Positions 6,936-9,982 of a stretch of DNA of 9,982 nt are shown here, piece after piece. Location of the stretch: NCBI GenBank assembly GCA_001313065.1, contig BBFD01000147.1:1-9982 (forward strand). Reading direction: 5' to 3'. The stretch comes from Silvimonas sp. JCM 19000. Its GTDB lineage: Bacteria; Pseudomonadota; Gammaproteobacteria; Burkholderiales; Chitinibacteraceae. The notes under the pieces are model-generated. The model saw only the letters and a list, made by a program, of their open reading frames with translations. It ran no database searches and was not told where the DNA came from. The translations under genes and the position numbers were made by a program. Every line of letters starts with the position of its first letter. Position 1 is the first letter of the stretch.

Positions 6936-7914
6936 TTATTTGGCGCTGGGCACGGCAATGCAGCTATCGGCGCCGTCATCTACCCGTCTTTGCAACAGCT
7001 TGAGCGGGGCAAAATCGGTGGTCTTGACCCCCAGCTGGCGCGCCGCCTTCTGCAATTTGCCGTCACGCCAGAGGTTGTAATCGGAGACGCGCATGGCCTG
7101 GTCCGGCAACACATTACGCGCTTTGGTATTGCTGCGCCGGGTGGATGGTCAGATGGGTAATCCCTGCTGGCAGCAAGGGCAGCAATTCGTCATAACCGCC
7201 GTAGCGCTCGCCCGCCAGCCGTCGCGCCGGGTCGTACAACATCACCGTGGCATCGGGTGTAATCACGCCGACTTGCTGGCCCGTGAGATTACGCGCCATC
7301 TGCCGCTCGAACGGTAATTCCCACATTTGCGCCACCAGCGGAATGCCGGTTTCGGCGGGCAGGGTCAGATACAACTTCATGATCTCGGGGTTGGCCCGCC
7401 AGAACATGCGGTGCGACTGGATATGGCTGATCTGCAGCCCGGCGCCGCGCGCTTTACCGATCTGCGCCAGCATTTCACGCAGCACATCGCCGCGTTCGGC
7501 ATGCACGCCCAGCTGTTCAGTGTCGGCCCACAAATGCGTGGCGTCGGCGTATAGCGAAGGCACCTGGTCACGCGGCAGCACCGTGCCCCATGGCAGCTTG
7601 TCTTGCCACTCATTGGTCAACGTCAGTTCCAGCCCGACCGGCAAACCGCGTTCACGGGCCATGCGCGCGACATTTTCAAAATCGGGGCCGGTGGGGATAA
7701 CGGACAGGGTCTGGATCAAACCCTGATCGACCAGCGCGAATGCGGCGGCGTCGATATCGGGCTGTAAGCCGACATCGGCAGCATCGACAATCAAAACGCG
7801 GTCTTTGGGGCCAAAACCCAGACATTCACTCAGGCGCGAGGCATAACTCGCAGGCGCGCACAGCAGCCACGCGGTAAGCGTACATACAGCAACAAGGCGC
7901 GGGGTGAGCAACAA
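6936..7914 (-). CDS. Exported ChbG/YdjC-family polysaccharide deacetylase-like protein (frameshift near the 3' end)
   Basis: The restored protein is about 325 residues. From TTG 7914 it starts directly with a signal peptide (LLTPRLVAVCTLTAWLLCAP, then ASYA), and GGAAG at 7926-7922 is seven bases away. ATG 7974 is in frame but has no ribosome binding site and would add a Cys-rich tail, so TTG is preferred. The body matches ChbG/YdjC deacetylase-like proteins: VDAADVGL (43-50), GLELTLTNEW (94-103), ISHIQSHRMF (162-171) and HLTIHPA. In typical members these read as an Asp-Asp pair, GLHLTLT and DSH, so some usual metal-site residues are replaced (Ala46, Glu96, Gln166) while Asp47, His168 and the late His-Pro are kept. 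The frame breaks at about 7118-7122 (one base extra or two missing); beyond it the chain continues NTKARNVLPDQAMRVSDYNL to TAA 6936. Likely periplasmic; activity uncertain. Confidence 0.75.
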
Positions 7915-7940
7915 GCGGCAACTTCCTTTCCTGGAAAACG

Positions 7941-7968
7941 TGCATATGCAACCACATGTGTAAGTGGT
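7941..7968. promoter_or_regulatory. Two palindromes upstream of the YdjC-family gene
   Basis: TGCATATGCA (7941-7950) is a perfect palindrome, and ACCAC/GTGGT (7951-7955, 7964-7968) is an inverted repeat with an eight-base gap. If translation starts at TTG 7914 both lie in the leader or promoter. On the minus strand TATAAA near 7994 could be a -10, though no good -35 is seen. Confidence 0.25.
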
Positions 7969-8087
7969 CGTCATCTTTTTTTGTCGCTTTATATCGCCTG
8001 GATGTCACTAAAGCCACGCACGCCAGGCATGCGGCCGATTTTGGAGGTCTGGCGGCGCCTGGGGTTCCCGGTGAGCGGGCGCAAATT

Positions 8088-8119
8088 AAAAAAGCCGCGC
8101 GCTGTGGACAGCGCGCGGC
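8088..8119 (-). terminator. Strong intrinsic terminator after the DJ-1/PfpI gene
   Basis: GCCGCGCGCTG (8094-8104) and CAGCGCGCGGC (8109-8119) form a perfect eleven-base-pair GC stem with a TGGA loop. On the minus strand six T follow (8093-8088), and the hairpin begins seven bases past the stop codon. On the plus strand it is followed by TTTTATT, so it may work both ways. It separates the DJ-1/PfpI gene from the YdjC-family gene. Confidence 0.9.
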
Positions 8120-8125
8120 GGCGTT

Positions 8126-8813
8126 TTATTGCGCAGCCAAGGCCGGATGGCGCAGCAGCTCATGGGCCGCCGGTGCCGACGAGGCCGGATTCTGCCGGTG
8201 ATCAGCAGGCCATCCCTCACCACGTAAGGGCCCAATCATCGCCACGCGAGTAGACGCCGCCCTTGGCTTTGAGCTCATCCTCCACCAGAAACGGCACCAC
8301 ATCGGTCAGGCCCACGGCGGCTTCTTCCGAGTTGGTAAAGCCGGTCACTTTTTTTGCCCTGGACCAGCGGGCTGCCATCAGCAGCGCGCACATGACGCAA
8401 AGCGCCCGGTGCATGGCACACCAGCGCGACGGGTTTGCCCGCGCTGATAAAGGTCTCGATCAGCTGGATGGAGGTCTGGTCTTCCGCCAGATCCCACAGC
8501 GGGCCATGACCACCCGGTAGAACACGGTATCGAAGTCGTTTGGGTGGACGCTATCAAGCCGCACGGTGTGCGCCAATTGTTCCAGCGCCGCGGCATCGAG
8601 TTCAAAGCGGCGGGTCAGATCGGTCTGATTGGCCGGTTCGTTGCTCTTGGGGTCCAGCGGCGGCTGACCGCCGAGCGGCGATGCCAGCACGATATCGACG
8701 CCTGCTTCCTTGAAGGCGTAATACGGCGCGGCCAGTTCTTCCAGCCAGAAACCGGTCTTGCGGCCCGTGTTGCCCAGTTGGTCATGCGAGGTCAGAACCA
8801 TCAGTACTTTCAT
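8126..8813 (-). CDS. DJ-1/PfpI-superfamily protein, HSP31/glyoxalase III-like (four one-base indels)
   Basis: The restored protein has 229 residues. It opens MKVLMVLTSHDQLGNTGRKT with GFWLEELAAPYYAF (Glu25/Glu26 region), then VLASPLGGQPPLDPKS, FYPGGHGPLWDLAED, the nucleophile elbow VCHAPGAL with Cys133-His134, KKVTGFTNSEEAAVGL, VPFLVEDELKAKGG and LLITGQNPASS. These are the marks of the class 1 amidotransferase-fold group that includes Hsp31-like glutathione-independent glyoxalases and chaperones, cytosolic proteins acting on methylglyoxal or damaged proteins. Breaks: a missing C near 8516 (YPGG restored), an extra A in a seven-base run near 8349-8355, and single missing bases near 8230 and 8197. 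GGAG (8825-8822) is eight bases from ATG 8813. It lies downstream of the NemR-type repressor gene with its own operator-like site, so it is the likely target. Function within the family is inferred, not proven. Confidence 0.83.
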
Positions 8814-8851
8814 GTTGGATACTCCAGAGGGTGGGGTCGTACATCTAAAAG

Positions 8852-8868
8852 TAGACTAGTCGTCTAGT
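8852..8868 (-). promoter_or_regulatory. NemR-like operator upstream of the DJ-1/PfpI gene
   Basis: TAGAC and GTCTA (8852-8856, 8862-8866) are a perfect inverted repeat with a five-base gap; ACTAG/CTAGT (8855-8859, 8864-8868) is a second, overlapping one. A nearly identical sequence lies before the repressor gene at 9549. It is 39-55 bases upstream of ATG 8813. A weak -10-like TCTACT on the minus strand overlaps the site, so binding would block transcription. Confidence 0.65.
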
Positions 8869-8879
8869 AACTGGTGCTG

Positions 8880-8901
8880 AAAAAACACTTCCGTAGAAGT
8901 G
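8880..8901 (-). terminator. Intrinsic terminator after the NemR-type gene
   Basis: CACTTC (8886-8891) and GAAGTG (8896-8901) form a six-base-pair stem with a four-base loop; on the minus strand six T follow (8885-8880). It starts 21 bases past the repressor stop and precedes the operator of the DJ-1 gene, implying separate transcripts or partial read-through. Confidence 0.7.
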
Positions 8902-8921
8902 CGCTTGATATGCCCGCGCCG

Positions 8922-9527
8922 TCAAGCCGGCGGGTGTATTAACTGGCGTGTGGTTTGCATCGCCTGGTCGAAAGCCTCGGTTGTGCGGCTGATCTTGACC
9001 ATGATGCTGGCGCCCAGCCACAACTGATACAAGCTATGCGCCAGACTGGCCGCGTCGCCAGCATAGACCAGCGACGCATCGGCCCGGCCCGCCAACAGCG
9101 CGTGCTCCAGCCGACTGATGATGCCCGCAGTGCCCAGCTTCAAGCTGGCGCGCATGGTTTCCGACATATCCGCTACTTCTGCACCCAACTTCACCGCCAG
9201 GCATTTGCCTTGGCAATCGCAGAACGATTGATTCTGTTGCCACATCTGCCAGTACGCCTGGAGACGCTGCGCCGTATTCTTGCCCGGCAGGGCGAGGGCC
9301 GCATCCATCTCGGCAAGATAGTCGGCAAAATAGCTTTCCAGCAGCGCCACCCCAAATGCATCCTTGGACGCAAAGTAGTGATAGAACGAACCCTTGGGCA
9401 CACCAGCCTCAGACAAAATCTCGTTCAGTCCGACGCCGGTAAACCCTTTGGCGCTGATCAGCCGTTGCCCCACTGCAAGAATATTGCTGCGGACATCGTG
9501 CGCTGCGGAGACATGTGAAGTAGCCAT
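8922..9527 (-). CDS. nemR: NemR-type TetR-family transcriptional repressor
   Basis: An intact 201-residue protein. Residues about 14-60 are a TetR helix-turn-helix domain: ILAVGQRLISAKGFTGVGLN, then EILSEAGVPKGSFYHYFASK and DAFGVALLE. The wording is very close to E. coli NemR, which represses nemA and gloA and is released by electrophiles such as methylglyoxal, N-ethylmaleimide and hypochlorous acid. The C-terminal part keeps CLAVKLGAEVADMSETMR. Cys109 aligns with E. coli Cys106 and Lys178 with Lys175, the pair reported to form a sulfenamide switch, at the same 69-residue spacing (comparison from memory). Cys103 and Cys105 are extra; the second NemR Cys (AEVCD) is Ala here. An operator-like palindrome 22 bases before ATG 9527 suggests autoregulation, and a copy precedes the DJ-1 gene downstream. 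The ribosome binding site is weak. No frameshift. Confidence 0.88.
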   Translation of the reverse strand: MATSHVSAAHDVRSNILAVGQRLISAKGFTGVGLNEILSEAGVPKGSFYHYFASKDAFGVALLESYFADYLAEMDAALALPGKNTAQRLQAYWQMWQQNQSFCDCQGKCLAVKLGAEVADMSETMRASLKLGTAGIISRLEHALLAGRADASLVYAGDAASLAHSLYQLWLGASIMVKISRTTEAFDQAMQTTRQLIHPPA

Positions 9528-9548
9528 GGCCGCAATCTAAACCACAAT

Positions 9549-9565
9549 TAGACCAGTCGTCTAGT
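9549..9565 (-). promoter_or_regulatory. NemR-like operator upstream of the nemR-type gene
   Basis: TAGAC and GTCTA (9549-9553, 9559-9563) repeat the spacing of the site at 8852. The two sites agree at 14 of the 15 core positions (C for T at position 6). On the minus strand TCTAAT (9552-9547), a five-of-six match to a -10 element, overlaps the palindrome edge. The half-sites match those I recall for the E. coli NemR box, with a gap one base shorter. Confidence 0.68.
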
Positions 9566-9571
9566 GGTTTT

Positions 9572-9982
9572 TTTGATTTATTTTCCGAAGTGGATGCAAA
9601 GGTCTCGGCGCGAGCAAAGTGGCCGCAGCGCAGCGACGGTGGGTAAAGACCGTCCTCCCACGCGTTATTGCTGCCACGCCGCCGTGGCGTGGGTTCCGCG
9701 CGGCGGGGACCGATGCCACGCGCAAAAATAGCGCGATAAGCACGCGACAAAGTCTTTCACCGTCACGGCCCAGCCCCCACGCCCACCCGATGTTGCGCAG
9801 CAACGAGGCAGCGGTCGCAGCTACGCCACGCCATTTCCTGAGCGCGCGAAGGTAGGAGACCGGGTTTATGGGCTCCGACTGAGCGTCGCGTCCGCGGAGC
9901 GGCAGCTATGCGACCCAAAGGATTTGCTTGAGGCTTTTGACCTACCCCCCGCATTGCGGCAGCTAAGGGGCGGCCTCTTTGC
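9572..9982. other. Region with no supported gene (411 bases)
   Basis: GC-rich sequence with short open frames on both strands but no recognisable domain, ribosome binding site or preferred frame. It holds several small inverted repeats: GACGGT/ACCGTC (9635-9640, 9649-9654) and CCACGCC/GGCGTGG (9674-9680, 9686-9692). It also has a ten-base direct repeat GCGGCAGCTA (9899-9908 and 9956-9965). It may be the decayed or unread edge of a neighbouring gene, or a repeat family; nothing decides between these. Confidence 0.4.

Noticed and set aside
186..8813. Reading the interrupted genes as true pseudogenes
   Set aside because: All breaks are single-base changes with full-length conserved proteins on both sides; decay would also leave missense changes, stops and deletions.
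8955..9518. Plus-strand open frame of 187 codons opposite the nemR-type gene
   Set aside because: The minus strand encodes a clear TetR protein, and the plus product has no recognisable domain.
9409..9954. Overlapping minus-strand frames near the right edge
   Set aside because: They overlap each other and the nemR-type gene, lack ribosome binding sites and give low-complexity Arg/Ala/Pro-rich products.
1..9982. CRISPR array, prophage, toxin-antitoxin or defence island
   Set aside because: No regularly spaced repeats, no phage structural or integrase genes and no defence domains were seen. A lone RecQ helicase with an esterase is not enough to call a defence system.

Overview
The window looks like ordinary chromosomal DNA of a GC-rich Gram-negative proteobacterium. 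A betaproteobacterium is my best guess, from codon use, a lipobox lipoprotein and an enteric-like NemR regulator; the sequence alone does not fix the genus. I see no phage, plasmid, CRISPR, tRNA or rRNA signal and no convincing new multi-gene system. The most interesting items are a NemR-type regulator paired with a DJ-1/PfpI enzyme through matching operator sites, a CsbD-esterase fusion, a REPIN/MITE-like element, and a YdjC-family protein with altered metal-site motifs.

Layout: 186-445 (+) small helical protein of unknown function; 561-1010 (-) lipoprotein with one Ig-like domain; a 371-base divergent intergenic region; 1382-2520 (+) CsbD/alpha-beta hydrolase fusion overlapping 2498-3996 (+) recQ-type helicase; 4074-4297 (+) small unknown protein; 4301-4457 a 157-base element with 32-base terminal inverted repeats between convergent genes; 4473-4898 (-) PRC-barrel protein; 5137-6928 (+) GH15 glycosidase; 6936-7914 (-) exported ChbG/YdjC-family protein; 8126-8813 (-) DJ-1/PfpI (HSP31/glyoxalase III-like) protein; 8922-9527 (-) NemR-type TetR repressor; 9572-9982 no supported gene.

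Seven of the ten genes are interrupted as read. Each break is repaired by adding or removing one base, most often in a short run of identical bases, and the restored proteins have full family length with catalytic motifs intact. About thirteen such changes in 10 kb point to uncorrected sequencing or assembly error rather than decay. The coordinates below span whole restored genes, and residue numbers assume the repairs.

Functionally, the right end (8.1-9.6 kb) reads as an electrophile/aldehyde stress module: the repressor keeps the Cys and Lys that form the redox switch in E. coli NemR, and the same operator-like palindrome lies before both the repressor and the DJ-1 gene. The CsbD-esterase, PRC-barrel and GH15 genes also fit general stress or envelope and carbohydrate metabolism, but nothing in the sequence ties them into one pathway.
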